Source: Alphaproteobacteria bacterium (lineage in GTDB: Bacteria > Pseudomonadota > Alphaproteobacteria > UBA828). From it: a DNA stretch of 44,031 nt. Below are positions 17,195 to 25,079 of the stretch, piece after piece. The notes under the pieces are model-generated. The model was not told the origin of the DNA and did not search any database. It saw only the letters and a program-made list of their open reading frames with translations. Positions within the stretch are counted from its first letter, which is position 1; every line of letters starts with the position of its first letter. The position numbers were made by a program, and so were the translations under genes. Location: positions 1-44,031 of the forward strand of contig JAJDXK010000092.1 in the NCBI GenBank assembly GCA_022823305.1, written 5' to 3'.

Positions 17195-17620
17195 ATGACA
17201 ACCTGGACACCGGAGCGGATCGCCACTGTGACCCGGCTTTGGAACGAGGGACTCACGACCGCTGAGATCGGCCGCGCGATCGGCATGTCGAAGAATGCCG
17301 TCGTCGGCAAGGCCCATCGGCTGCAGCTTCCGCCGCGTCCCTCGCCCATCAGGCAGGGCAAGAGCGCGTCGGCGCCGAAGCGCGTGACCAACGGGCGCAA
17401 GCCGCACTCGGCGTCGATTACGGTGTTGCCGCAGGCCCAGCCGCGCGCCCCCGTGCCGTCCCTGACGCTCGGCAGTGCGTCCTGCAAGTGGCCCATCGGC
17501 CACCCCGACGAGCCCGGCTTCCACTTCTGCGGCGAGCGGGCGCTCCTGGGCAAGCCCTATTGCCTGGAGCACTACCGGCGGGCCTACGTGATCGCAAAGC
17601 CCCGCTCCGACGCGGCCTGA
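17195..17620 (+). CDS. gcrA: GcrA cell-cycle regulator
   Basis: A 141-aa transcription factor restricted to alphaproteobacteria. GcrA binds sigma-70 holoenzyme and CcrM-methylated GANTC promoters to drive cell-cycle genes. The N-terminal helix-turn-helix reads TWTPERIATVTRLWNEGLT then GRAIGMSKNAVVGKAHRLQL. After a basic, proline-rich linker, the C-terminal domain has the family's CKWPIGHP...FCG and GKPYCLEHYRRAYV cysteine/histidine pattern. The ATG at 17195 follows GGAGG by seven bases. An ATG at 17132 would add an unrelated leader. Confidence 0.96.
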   Translation: MTTWTPERIATVTRLWNEGLTTAEIGRAIGMSKNAVVGKAHRLQLPPRPSPIRQGKSASAPKRVTNGRKPHSASITVLPQAQPRAPVPSLTLGSASCKWPIGHPDEPGFHFCGERALLGKPYCLEHYRRAYVIAKPRSDAA

Positions 17621-17627
17621 CCCCAAC

Positions 17628-17978
17628 CTAAGCCGCCGGCGAGCCGGGCTCGGCGGCGGCCAGCCTCTCCGCCTCGGCGTCCATGCGGCCCTGCCACATC
17701 AGCGCCCACATGTGGAAGTCCCCGGCCAGGCTGAAGAGCGGATAGGTGAACGTCGCCGGCCGGTTGTGCTCGATCAGGAGATGGCTGAGCCAGGCGAAGA
17801 AGTAGCCGCACACCAGCGCGGCGGGCAGCAGCAGGGGCTCCTGCAGCGCCGCCGCAGCCACCACCAGGGCGACGGCGCCCGTGGTGCCGACGAAGTGCAG
17901 CCGCCGCGTGCCCGTGCGGCTGTGCTCGCCCACGTAGAAGGGCCAGAAGTCACGATAGCGATGGATTCTCCCGCTCAT
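17628..17978 (-). CDS. DUF962 / Mpo1-like membrane protein
   Basis: A 116-aa protein of the DUF962 family. The yeast member Mpo1 is an iron-dependent dioxygenase acting on 2-hydroxy fatty acids. Family features seen are HFVGTTGAVAL with His28, SHLLIEHNRPATF with His66 and His71, and YPLFSLAGDFHMW with His89. Two or three hydrophobic segments place it in the inner membrane. It is convergent with gcrA, whose stop is only 7 bp away. The catalytic histidines appear intact, but the bacterial short form has no assigned substrate. Confidence 0.82.
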   Translation of the reverse strand: MSGRIHRYRDFWPFYVGEHSRTGTRRLHFVGTTGAVALVVAAAALQEPLLLPAALVCGYFFAWLSHLLIEHNRPATFTYPLFSLAGDFHMWALMWQGRMDAEAERLAAAEPGSPAA

Positions 17979-18097
17979 CGCCGCCCTCCTTTCGCCTCGT
18001 CCATGTCGTTGCGTTTTCAGGCGATGTTTGTGATCTTACACCAACGTCCAAGGCCTGCGAGGGCGCGGCGGTCGGCCGCGCCGGGGAGACCACGCCA

Positions 18098-18655
18098 ATG
18101 CCGGCGATGACCACGCCCGTCTGCGATTTCGGCTGGAAGGCGCCCGACTTCGCGCTCGAAGGAACCGACGGCAGGCGCTACACGCTCGCCGACTGCGCGG
18201 GCGAGCGCGCCACGCTCGTGATGTTCCTCTGCAACCACTGTCCCTTCGTCAAGGCCGTGATCGACCGCATCGTGCGGGACGTGGGCGAGCTCGCCGGGCA
18301 CGGGATCGGCGCGGTCGCCATCATGCCCAACGACACCGCGGCCTATCCCGCCGATTCCTTCGACAACATGAGGCGCTTCGCCGGCGCGCACGACTTCGGC
18401 TTCCCCTATCTGATCGACCGCAGCCAGGAGATCGCGCGCGCCTACGACGCGGTGTGCACGCCGGACTTCTTCGGCTTCGACGGCGCGCTCGGCCTGCAGT
18501 ACCGGGGCCGGCTCGACGCCTCCCGGATGGAGCCGGTTCCCGACGCCCGGCGCGAGCTCTACGAGGCCATGCTGCAGGTCGCCGAGACCGGGCAGGGGCC
18601 CGCCGAGCAGCTTCCCTCCATGGGCTGCTCGATCAAGTGGCGCGAGGCCGCCTGA
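18098..18655 (+). CDS. Thioredoxin-fold redox protein (AhpC/TSA-like)
   Basis: A 185-aa thioredoxin-fold protein with KAPDFALEGTDGRRYTL at the N-terminus, typical of peroxiredoxin/TlpA relatives. The active site is a CxxC, Cys45-Asn-His-Cys48, in MFLCNHCPFVKAV. The cis-proline region reads YDAVCTPDFFGFD, with a further cysteine. No signal peptide is present, so it is probably cytoplasmic. The CNHC dipeptide differs from thioredoxin CGPC and defines a widespread uncharacterised bacterial group. The start could be the ATG at 18098 or that at 18107. It lies 119 bp from the divergent DUF962 gene. Confidence 0.85.
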   Translation: MPAMTTPVCDFGWKAPDFALEGTDGRRYTLADCAGERATLVMFLCNHCPFVKAVIDRIVRDVGELAGHGIGAVAIMPNDTAAYPADSFDNMRRFAGAHDFGFPYLIDRSQEIARAYDAVCTPDFFGFDGALGLQYRGRLDASRMEPVPDARRELYEAMLQVAETGQGPAEQLPSMGCSIKWREAA

Positions 18656-18713
18656 CCCAGGGCCCCGTGCAGGGCGGGGCGGCAGGGCAGGGGCGCTGAC
18701 GGAGGCCCGGGCG

Positions 18714-19457
18714 GTGGCGGATATCTTCCGAGAGGTCGACGAGGACCTGCGTCACGAACGCTATCTCAAGCTGTGGCGCAGGTGGCGCTACTGGCTGCTG
18801 GGCGTCGGCGTGCTGGCGCTGGGCGGCGCGGTGGCCGTCGTGGTGATCGGCGACGCGCAGGAGAGCGCCCGCCAGGCCGACGGGCGCCAGTTCGCCGCGG
18901 CGATGGCCGAGGCCGAGGCCGGGCGCGGAGGACAGGCGGCGGAGCGGCTCGCCATGCTGGCCGCCGACTCCGAGACCGGCTATGCCGCGCTGGCCCGGCT
19001 GGCCGAGGCCGACGCGCGCGCCAGGCGCGGCGACGTCACCAACGCCGTCCACGCCTACGACCTCATGGCCGGCGACAGCCGCGTCGACCCGCTCTACCGC
19101 GATCTGGCGGCGCTGCTGGCCGCGCAGCGGCTGATCGACCGGGCGCCGCTGGTCGAGATCAACCAGCGGCTCGCGCCCCTGCTGGCGGGCGATTCGCCGT
19201 GGCGCCCGCTGGCGGCGGAGCTTTCCGCGATCGCCGAGATGCGCGCCGGCAACGAGGCCGCGGCGCGCGGCCTCTTCGCCGGGCTGGTGAGCGATCCGGC
19301 GGCGCCGATCGGCCTCAGGCAACGGGCGGCCGAGCTGCTGCAGAGCCTCGGCGGCAGCGTCGAGGAGGCGCTCGCCGGCGGCACCGGGTCCGCGGACTGG
19401 GACGATGCCGAGGCTCCGGCTCCGTCCGATGCGCCGGAAGACGGCGCGGCGGAATGA
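18714..19457 (+). CDS. Membrane-anchored TPR protein (YfgM-like)
   Basis: A 247-aa protein with a cytoplasmic N-terminal stretch (ADIFREVDEDLRHERYLKLWRRW is its conserved start), one transmembrane helix (about residues 27-46), and a periplasmic helical-repeat domain with alternating Ala/Leu helices. Related YfgM proteins lie next to bamB and work with the Sec translocon and periplasmic chaperones. The GTG start is preceded by GGAGG eight bases upstream. Its stop overlaps the bamB start by ATGA, so the two are coupled. The last 25 residues are acidic and low complexity. Confidence 0.87.
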   Translation: MADIFREVDEDLRHERYLKLWRRWRYWLLGVGVLALGGAVAVVVIGDAQESARQADGRQFAAAMAEAEAGRGGQAAERLAMLAADSETGYAALARLAEADARARRGDVTNAVHAYDLMAGDSRVDPLYRDLAALLAAQRLIDRAPLVEINQRLAPLLAGDSPWRPLAAELSAIAEMRAGNEAAARGLFAGLVSDPAAPIGLRQRAAELLQSLGGSVEEALAGGTGSADWDDAEAPAPSDAPEDGAAE

Positions 19458-20797
19458 GGCACGGCACGCTCCCGGGGATCAGGCGAGGCTCCGCGCTCAT
19501 CGCTCTCTGCCTCGCGCTCGGCCTCGGCGGCTGCTCGATCTTCGAGGGCGAGGAACAGGAGCCGATCCCCGGCGAGCGGCTCTCCGTGATCTCCCTCGAG
19601 CAGAGGCTGGAGCCCGACGCCGGCGCCCGGGGGGTCACGGTGAGCCTGCCGCCGCCCTACCTGAACGAGGACTGGCCCCAGGCCGGGGGCTATCCCCACC
19701 ACGCGATGCACCACCTGGCCGCCGCCGACGCCCTGGGCGTGGCCTGGCGCGCCGACATCGGCGACAGCATCGACGACGACGGGCCCATCCTGTCCCCGCC
19801 GGTGATCGCCGGCGGGCGCGTCTTCGCCATGGATTCGGAGAGCCTGGTCTCCGCCTTCGATGCGGAGAGCGGCCGGCGGCTGTGGTCGACCGACACGCTG
19901 CCCGAGGACGACGACGAGGGCGCCTTCGGCGGCGGCCTCGCCGTGGCGGGAGGCCTGGTCTTCGCGGCCACGGGCCTCGGCCACGTGGTGGCGCTGGAGG
20001 CCGAAAGCGGCGCCATACGCTGGCGCCAGGTGATCGGCGTGCCGGTGCGCGCGCCGCCTGCGGTCTCCGGCGGGCGCGTCTTCGCCGTGAGCCACGACAA
20101 CCGGCTGTGGACGCTGGATGCGGAGACGGGCACCGTGCAATGGAGCCACAACGGGATCGTGGAAGGCGCCGGCATTCTCGGCAGCGCGAGCCCGGCGGTG
20201 GAGGGCGGCATCGTCGTCGCGCCCTTCTCCTCCGGCGAGCTGAGCGCGCTCCGGGTCGAGAACGGGCGCACGGTGTGGGCCGACATCCTCGCCGTCCAGG
20301 GCGTGCGCCTCGGCGCCATCGCGACCTTCAACGACATCAACGGCAACCCCGTGATCGATCGCGGCATCGTCTTCGCGATCGGTCACGGCGGGCGGCTGGT
20401 CGCCATCAACCTCAGGACCGGCCGGCGGATCTGGGAGAGGGACATCGCCGGCCTCGACACGCCCTGGGTCGCCGGCGACTTCCTCTACGTGATGAGCGCG
20501 GATGGCGAGGTCGTCTGCATCACGCGCGAGCGCGGCGCCATCGTCTGGGTCAAGACCCTGCCGCGCTACGAGGACCCCGAGGACCGCGAGGACCCGATCT
20601 ACTGGAAGGGCCCCGCGCTCGTCGGCGACCGGCTGCTGGTGGCCGGATCGGGCGGCACGATGCTCGCGCTCTCGCCCTACGACGGCCGCCTGCTGGGCGT
20701 GCAGGATGCGGGCGATCCGGTCCGCCTGCCGCCCGTGGTCGCCAACGGGACGGTCTATATCCTCACCGACGCCGCGGACCTGATCGCGCTGCGCTGA
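19454..20797 (+). CDS. bamB: Outer-membrane assembly lipoprotein BamB
   Basis: A 447-aa lipoprotein of the BAM complex, which folds beta-barrel proteins into the outer membrane. The signal peptide ends in a lipobox, LGLGGC, with Cys27 to be lipidated. An eight-bladed PQQ-like propeller follows; repeated units such as VFAMDSESLVSAFDAESGRRLW and LWTLDAETGTVQW are visible. The unusually long N-terminal extension (about residues 30-75) is common in alphaproteobacteria. It is placed between the YfgM-like TPR protein and der, a conserved proteobacterial order. Confidence 0.93.
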   Translation: MRHGTLPGIRRGSALIALCLALGLGGCSIFEGEEQEPIPGERLSVISLEQRLEPDAGARGVTVSLPPPYLNEDWPQAGGYPHHAMHHLAAADALGVAWRADIGDSIDDDGPILSPPVIAGGRVFAMDSESLVSAFDAESGRRLWSTDTLPEDDDEGAFGGGLAVAGGLVFAATGLGHVVALEAESGAIRWRQVIGVPVRAPPAVSGGRVFAVSHDNRLWTLDAETGTVQWSHNGIVEGAGILGSASPAVEGGIVVAPFSSGELSALRVENGRTVWADILAVQGVRLGAIATFNDINGNPVIDRGIVFAIGHGGRLVAINLRTGRRIWERDIAGLDTPWVAGDFLYVMSADGEVVCITRERGAIVWVKTLPRYEDPEDREDPIYWKGPALVGDRLLVAGSGGTMLALSPYDGRLLGVQDAGDPVRLPPVVANGTVYILTDAADLIALR

Positions 20798-20815
20798 GCC
20801 GAGCCGAGGCCGCCC

Positions 20816-22153
20816 GTGGGCTTCACCGTCGCCATCGTGGGCCGCCCCAACGTGGGCAAGTCGACGCTCTTCAACCGGCTGGTGGGCCGGCGCGCGGCGC
20901 TGGTGGCGCCCGAGCCGGGGGTGACGCGCGACCGGCGCGAGGGCTGGGCGCGGATCGGCCCGCTCAGGTTCCGCGCCATCGACACCGCCGGCCTCGAGGA
21001 GGCAGCACCCGAGACGCTGGCCGGGCGCATGATGGCGCAGACCGAGCAGGCGCTGGCCGACGCCGACGCCGCCCTGCTGCTGATCGACGGGCGCGCCGGC
21101 GTGACCCCTGCCGACGCGTTCTTCGCCAACCAGCTCAGGCGGCTCGGAGTGCCGGTGATCCTCGCCGTCAACAAGTGCGAGGGCGACGCCGGCGCGGGCG
21201 GGATCGCCGAGAGCCATGCGCTGGGCTTCGGGCAGCCGATCCCGATCTCGGCGGAGCACGGCGAGGGCCTGGGCGACCTCTACGACGCGCTCAGCCCCTT
21301 CGAGGCCGCGGCCGAGGGGGATACTGCGGCGCCCGGCGCGGACGACGTGCTCCGCCTCGCCATCGTGGGCCGGCCCAACGTGGGCAAGTCGACGCTGCTC
21401 AACCGGCTGGTGGGCGAGGCCCGGGTCATCACCGGCGCGGAGCCGGGGCTCACGCGCGATTCGATCGCGGTGCGCTGGACCTACGAGGGCCGCGCGGTCG
21501 AGCTGGTGGACACCGCCGGCCTGCGCCGCCGCGCCAGGACCACGGCTCCCCTCGACAGGCTGTCTGCGCGGGACGCCGAGCGGGCGCTGGGCCAGGCGGC
21601 GGTGGTGCTGGTCGTGCTCGACGCCACCGAGCCCGCCGGCCGCCAGGACATGGCGATCGCCGCCCGCGTGGCCGAGGAAGGCCGCGCGCTCGTGATCCTG
21701 CTCAACAAGTGGGACCTGGTGCGCCGGCGCGCCGCCGCCCGCGCCGCCCTGCAGGACAGGCTGGAGGCAGCGCTGGCCCAGGTGAAGGGGGTGCCGGTGG
21801 TGACCTGCTCGGCGCTCACCGGCGCCGGCAGCGAGGCCATCATGCCGGCGGTGCTCGGCGCCTTCGACACCTGGAACCGCCGCGTGCCCACGGCCCGGCT
21901 CAACCGCTGGCTGGCCGACGCCGTGGACCGCCACCCGCCGCCGCTTGCGGCCGGCCGCCGGCTCCGGCTCCGCTACATCACCCAGGTGAAGGCGAGGCCG
22001 CCCACCTTCGCCCTCTTCGTCAGCAAGCCCGCCGCGCTGCCCGAGAGCTACCGCCGCTACCTGGTGAACGGGATCGGCACCGAGTTCGGGCTTGCGGGCG
22101 TCCCCATCCGCCTCCTGCTCCGCGCCGGCAAGAACCCCTACGCACCGGAGTAG
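20816..22153 (+). CDS. der: Double-GTPase ribosome assembly factor Der (EngA)
   Basis: A 445-aa protein with two tandem GTPase domains and a C-terminal KH-like domain, needed for 50S assembly. The first P-loop is GRPNVGKS at residues 9-16. The second GRPNVGKS copy begins near residue 184. Switch and G4 motifs (DTAGLEE, NKCEGD; DTAGLRR, NKWDLV) are in place. The C-terminal part contains RRLRLRYITQVKARPPTF, a Der hallmark. The GTG start lies 18 bp after bamB. Confidence 0.97.
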   Translation: MGFTVAIVGRPNVGKSTLFNRLVGRRAALVAPEPGVTRDRREGWARIGPLRFRAIDTAGLEEAAPETLAGRMMAQTEQALADADAALLLIDGRAGVTPADAFFANQLRRLGVPVILAVNKCEGDAGAGGIAESHALGFGQPIPISAEHGEGLGDLYDALSPFEAAAEGDTAAPGADDVLRLAIVGRPNVGKSTLLNRLVGEARVITGAEPGLTRDSIAVRWTYEGRAVELVDTAGLRRRARTTAPLDRLSARDAERALGQAAVVLVVLDATEPAGRQDMAIAARVAEEGRALVILLNKWDLVRRRAAARAALQDRLEAALAQVKGVPVVTCSALTGAGSEAIMPAVLGAFDTWNRRVPTARLNRWLADAVDRHPPPLAAGRRLRLRYITQVKARPPTFALFVSKPAALPESYRRYLVNGIGTEFGLAGVPIRLLLRAGKNPYAPE

Positions 22154-22235
22154 GGTGCATCTCCCGCCGGCGTCGTGATATGCGCGGCACCCTCGGGCCG
22201 AGAGAGGGGAAAGCCGTGCAGCGAAATGCGGAAGC

Positions 22236-22304
22236 CAGCAGAAAAACAAAAATTACAAAACGAACCCAATTTCGTATAGCTCATTGTTATACAAACTGAA
22301 TTGG
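22236..22304 (-). terminator. AT-rich island with nested inverted repeat, probable terminator
   Basis: Between convergent der and the acyl-CoA synthetase gene lies an A/T-rich patch very unlike the rest of the window. It holds CCAATT (22266-22271) paired with AATTGG (22299-22304), and inside that GTATA (22274-22278) paired with TATAC (22288-22292). On the minus strand this structure is followed by a T-rich run (22265-22236). That fits termination of the synthetase transcript. Confidence 0.5.
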
Positions 22305-22315
22305 AAGGTCTGCGC

Positions 22316-23848
22316 CTACGCTTCCGCCTCAAGCTCCTCGCGCAGCGTGCGCTTCAGCACCTTGCCGTAGTTGTTCTTGGGCAGGCCGTCCACGATGCGC
22401 CAGACGCGCGGACGCTTGAAGCGGGCGATGCTCTCCAGGCAGAGGCGGTCGAGCCGCTCCGCGCTCACGTCCTGTCCCTCGTGGGGCACGACGAAGGCCA
22501 CCACCTCCTCGCCCCACTCGGGGTGCGCGCGGCCGATCACCGCGGCCTCGCGCACCGCCTCGTCGGTCAGCAGCACCTCCTCGATCTCGCGCGGGTAGAT
22601 GTTGCTGCCGCCCGAGATGATCATGTCCTTGGCGCGGTCGAGCAGGGTGAGGAAGCCGTCCTCGTCGAAGCGGCCGACGTCGCCGGTGTGCAGCCAGCCG
22701 CCCCTGAGCGCGCTCGCCGTGGCCTCCGGGTTCTCCCAGTAGCCCCGCATCACCACGTCGCCGCGCACGGCGATCTCGCCGGTCTCGCCCGGCGGCAGCG
22801 GCCGGTCCTCCTCGTCGACCACCGTCACCTCCACGTCGGTGCGCGCGACTCCGGCGGAGCCGAGGCGCTCGCGGTAGCGGGGGTGGCCGCTCTCGCTGTG
22901 GCGGGCGCGCGAGAGCGCGGTGATGGTCATCGGCGCCTCGCCCTGGCCGTAGATCTGGGCGAGCTTGGGGCCGAAGGCTTCGAGCGCGCGTTCCACGTCG
23001 GCGACGTACATCGGCCCGCCGCCATAGATGACGAGGTCGAGGTTGGCGGTGTCGGCGCTGCTCAGCGCCGGGCTGTCGAGCAGGCGCACCACCATGGTCG
23101 GCGCCGCGAACATCGAGACCCCGGGGTGGCGCGCGATCAGGTCGAGCACCTCGGCCGGCTCGAAGCCGCCGCTCTCGGGGATCACGTTGTTGCCGCCCTT
23201 GGCGATGAAGGGCAGCGCGTAGAGGCCGGAGCCGTGGGAGAGGGGGGCCGCGTGGAGCACGCTGTCCCGTTCCGTGACCGGGTTCAGGTCGGCGAAGTAG
23301 CTCAGCGTCATCACCAGCAGGTTGCGGTGGGTGATGGTGGCGCCCTTGGGCCGGCCGGTGGTGCCGCTGGTGTAGAAGAGCCAGGCGGCATCGTGCGGGC
23401 CGGCCTCGGCCGGGCCTGCCGGGTCGTGACCCAGCATGGCGCGCCAGTCCTCGCCGCCGGCGACCAGCGGCGCCGCGAGGCCCGGCACGTCTGCGCGCAC
23501 GCTCTCGATCCCCTCCGCGTGGGCCTCGTCGCAGAGGCAGAGGCGGGTGCCCGAATTGCCCAGGATGTAGGCGACCTCGCGCGGGTGCAGCTTGGCGTTG
23601 ACCGGGACCGCGACGAGGCCGGCGTACCAGACGCCGAAGAGCGCCTCCAGGTAGTCCGGCCGGTTGTTCATGACGATCGCGACGCGCGCCCCCGGCTCGA
23701 GCCCGCAGGCGCCCCGGAGCGCGCCCGCGATGGCGCCGGCGCGCGTGTGGAGGTCGCCGTAGCTGGCCGCGACCGTGCCGCCGAGCGAGACCACCGGCCG
23801 TTCCGGCAGGGTGCGCGCCGTCTTCGCCAGCAATGCCGCGATGTTCAT
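22316..23848 (-). CDS. Acyl-CoA synthetase (AMP-forming)
   Basis: A 510-aa ANL-superfamily enzyme that activates a carboxylic acid to acyl-AMP and then acyl-CoA. Core motifs are [11 protein letters not shown] (residues 159-169, phosphate binding), YGQGEAP (A5), [16 protein letters not shown] (A7) and [13 protein letters not shown] with the catalytic lysine (A10). [14 protein letters not shown] is also typical. Length and motifs fit medium/long-chain or aromatic acid CoA ligases; chain-length preference cannot be read. It is divergent from the AOR cluster, across a 173-bp gap, and could activate the acid made by the aldehyde oxidoreductase. That link is inference from position only. Confidence 0.9.
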   Translation of the reverse strand: MNIAALLAKTARTLPERPVVSLGGTVAASYGDLHTRAGAIAGALRGACGLEPGARVAIVMNNRPDYLEALFGVWYAGLVAVPVNAKLHPREVAYILGNSGTRLCLCDEAHAEGIESVRADVPGLAAPLVAGGEDWRAMLGHDPAGPAEAGPHDAAWLFYTSGTTGRPKGATITHRNLLVMTLSYFADLNPVTERDSVLHAAPLSHGSGLYALPFIAKGGNNVIPESGGFEPAEVLDLIARHPGVSMFAAPTMVVRLLDSPALSSADTANLDLVIYGGGPMYVADVERALEAFGPKLAQIYGQGEAPMTITALSRARHSESGHPRYRERLGSAGVARTDVEVTVVDEEDRPLPPGETGEIAVRGDVVMRGYWENPEATASALRGGWLHTGDVGRFDEDGFLTLLDRAKDMIISGGSNIYPREIEEVLLTDEAVREAAVIGRAHPEWGEEVVAFVVPHEGQDVSAERLDRLCLESIARFKRPRVWRIVDGLPKNNYGKVLKRTLREELEAEA

Positions 23849-24021
23849 GGCTCGGCCCCGCGTCCCTCTACTCCCCGCTCCCGCGCCATCCTATACCGGC
23901 GGGGCAGGCTGCGCGCCACCATCGCTCTGCCGCGCCTGAGCGCGCCACAAACGCTTTGTCCGCCGCGACCGTCACGGTTATTCTTCCGTTCGGATGTGAT
24001 GCAGGAGCAGGCGGAGGCGAC

Positions 24022-24495
24022 GTGCCCCAGGCGCAGGTGACGATGACGGTGAACGGCGAGACGGTCGCGCGCGAAGTGTCGACGCGCACCCTGCTCGTCG
24101 AGTTCCTGCGCTACGACCTGGGTCTCACCGGCACCCACGTCGGTTGCGACACCAGCCAGTGCGGCGCCTGCAACGTGCATGTGGACGGCGAATGCGTGAA
24201 GTCGTGCACGATGCTTGCGGCCCAGGCCGAGGGCGCCGACGTCACCACCATCGAGGGCGTGGCGAAGGGCGAGGAGCTGCACCCCATGCAGGCGGCGTTC
24301 AAGGAGCACCACGCGCTGCAGTGCGGCTTCTGTACCCCCGGCATGGTGATGTGCGCGCTCGACCTGGTGAAGCGGAACGGGAAGCCGAGCGAGGCGGAGA
24401 TTCGCGCCTATCTGGAGGGCAATTTCTGCCGCTGCACGGGCTACCACAATATCGTGAAGGCCATCGCCGCCGGCGCCGAGGCGATGGCAGGCTAG
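24022..24495 (+). CDS. Stand-alone CoxS-like [2Fe-2S] electron-transfer protein
   Basis: A 157-aa protein matching the small iron-sulfur subunit of xanthine oxidase/CO dehydrogenase-type molybdenum enzymes. The plant-type cluster ligands are Cys42, Cys47, Cys50 and Cys62. The second cluster uses Cys101 and Cys104 (QCGFCTPGM) and Cys136 and Cys138 ([12 protein letters not shown]). No medium (FAD) or large (Mo) subunit gene lies beside it. Instead it is 92 bp upstream of an aldehyde ferredoxin oxidoreductase cluster in the same direction. The GTG at 24022 has GGAGG four bases upstream; an ATG at 24043 is the alternative. A role as electron acceptor or donor to the AOR complex is possible but unproven. 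Confidence 0.87.
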   Translation: MPQAQVTMTVNGETVAREVSTRTLLVEFLRYDLGLTGTHVGCDTSQCGACNVHVDGECVKSCTMLAAQAEGADVTTIEGVAKGEELHPMQAAFKEHHALQCGFCTPGMVMCALDLVKRNGKPSEAEIRAYLEGNFCRCTGYHNIVKAIAAGAEAMAG

Positions 24496-24587
24496 GGGAT
24501 CGGGCGCCAATTGCCCGGTGCATGGCGGGCGGCAAGTGGTGTAGAGTGGCAGCGAGCGCCCGACCGGCGCGACGGGAGGTTACGAAC

Positions 24588-25067
24588 GTGCAGAAATCGC
24601 TTCATATCGACCCGGACAAGTGTACCGGTTGCCTGCAGTGCGAGCTGGCGTGCTCCCACGTCAACGAGGGGGTGTTCAACCCCGCCAAGTCTCGCATCAA
24701 GGTGTTCAACTTCCACGACCAGGGGCGGATGGTCCCCTACACCTGCACCCAGTGCGACGAGGCCTGGTGCATGCAGGCCTGCCCGGTCGACGCGATCACG
24801 CTCGACGCGGAGACCGGCGCCAAGGTGGTCTCCGATGCGCTCTGCGTCGGCTGCAAGGTCTGTACCATCGCCTGCCCCTTCGGGACCGTGAATTACAACG
24901 CGTCCACCGGCAAGGTCATCAAGTGCGACCTCTGCGGCGGCGATCCCGAGTGCGCCAAGGCCTGCCCGACGGCGGCCATCACCTACGTGGACGCGAACTG
25001 GACCGGCCTCGACCGGATGCGCCAGTGGGCGGCGAAGACCGACGCCGGCGCGCAGGCCGAGGCATAG
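24588..25067 (+). CDS. aorA: Poly-[4Fe-4S] electron-transfer subunit of aldehyde oxidoreductase
   Basis: A 159-aa ferredoxin-like protein with sixteen cysteines in four groups: 12/15/18/22, 53/56/61/65, 86/89/92/96 and 113/116/122/126. This is enough for four [4Fe-4S] clusters, in the HycB/NrfC/DmsB-like arrangement. In the characterised Aromatoleum AOR, AorA is this subunit; it forms a filament with AorB and wires electrons to AorC. The GTG start is eight bases after GGGAGG. It ends 12 bp before the large subunit gene. The symbol follows organisation and family; the sequence identity to the characterised protein could not be measured here. Confidence 0.88.
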   Translation: MQKSLHIDPDKCTGCLQCELACSHVNEGVFNPAKSRIKVFNFHDQGRMVPYTCTQCDEAWCMQACPVDAITLDAETGAKVVSDALCVGCKVCTIACPFGTVNYNASTGKVIKCDLCGGDPECAKACPTAAITYVDANWTGLDRMRQWAAKTDAGAQAEA

Positions 25068-25079
25068 GGAGGGCTTGTC

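Noticed and set aside
17011..17265. Short plus-strand open frame ahead of gcrA
   Set aside because: It overlaps the gcrA promoter and start, has no good ribosome site and resembles nothing.
22154..22192. GGGTGC and GCACCC inverted repeat after der as a terminator
   Set aside because: The stem is only 6 bp with a 28-nt loop and no T-run on the plus strand.
19094..22249. A 3.1-kb open frame on the minus strand opposite the TPR gene, bamB and der
   Set aside because: It lies antisense to three well-recognised genes, has Arg/Gly/Ala/His-rich composition and no family resemblance. Such frames are expected opposite GC-rich coding sequence.
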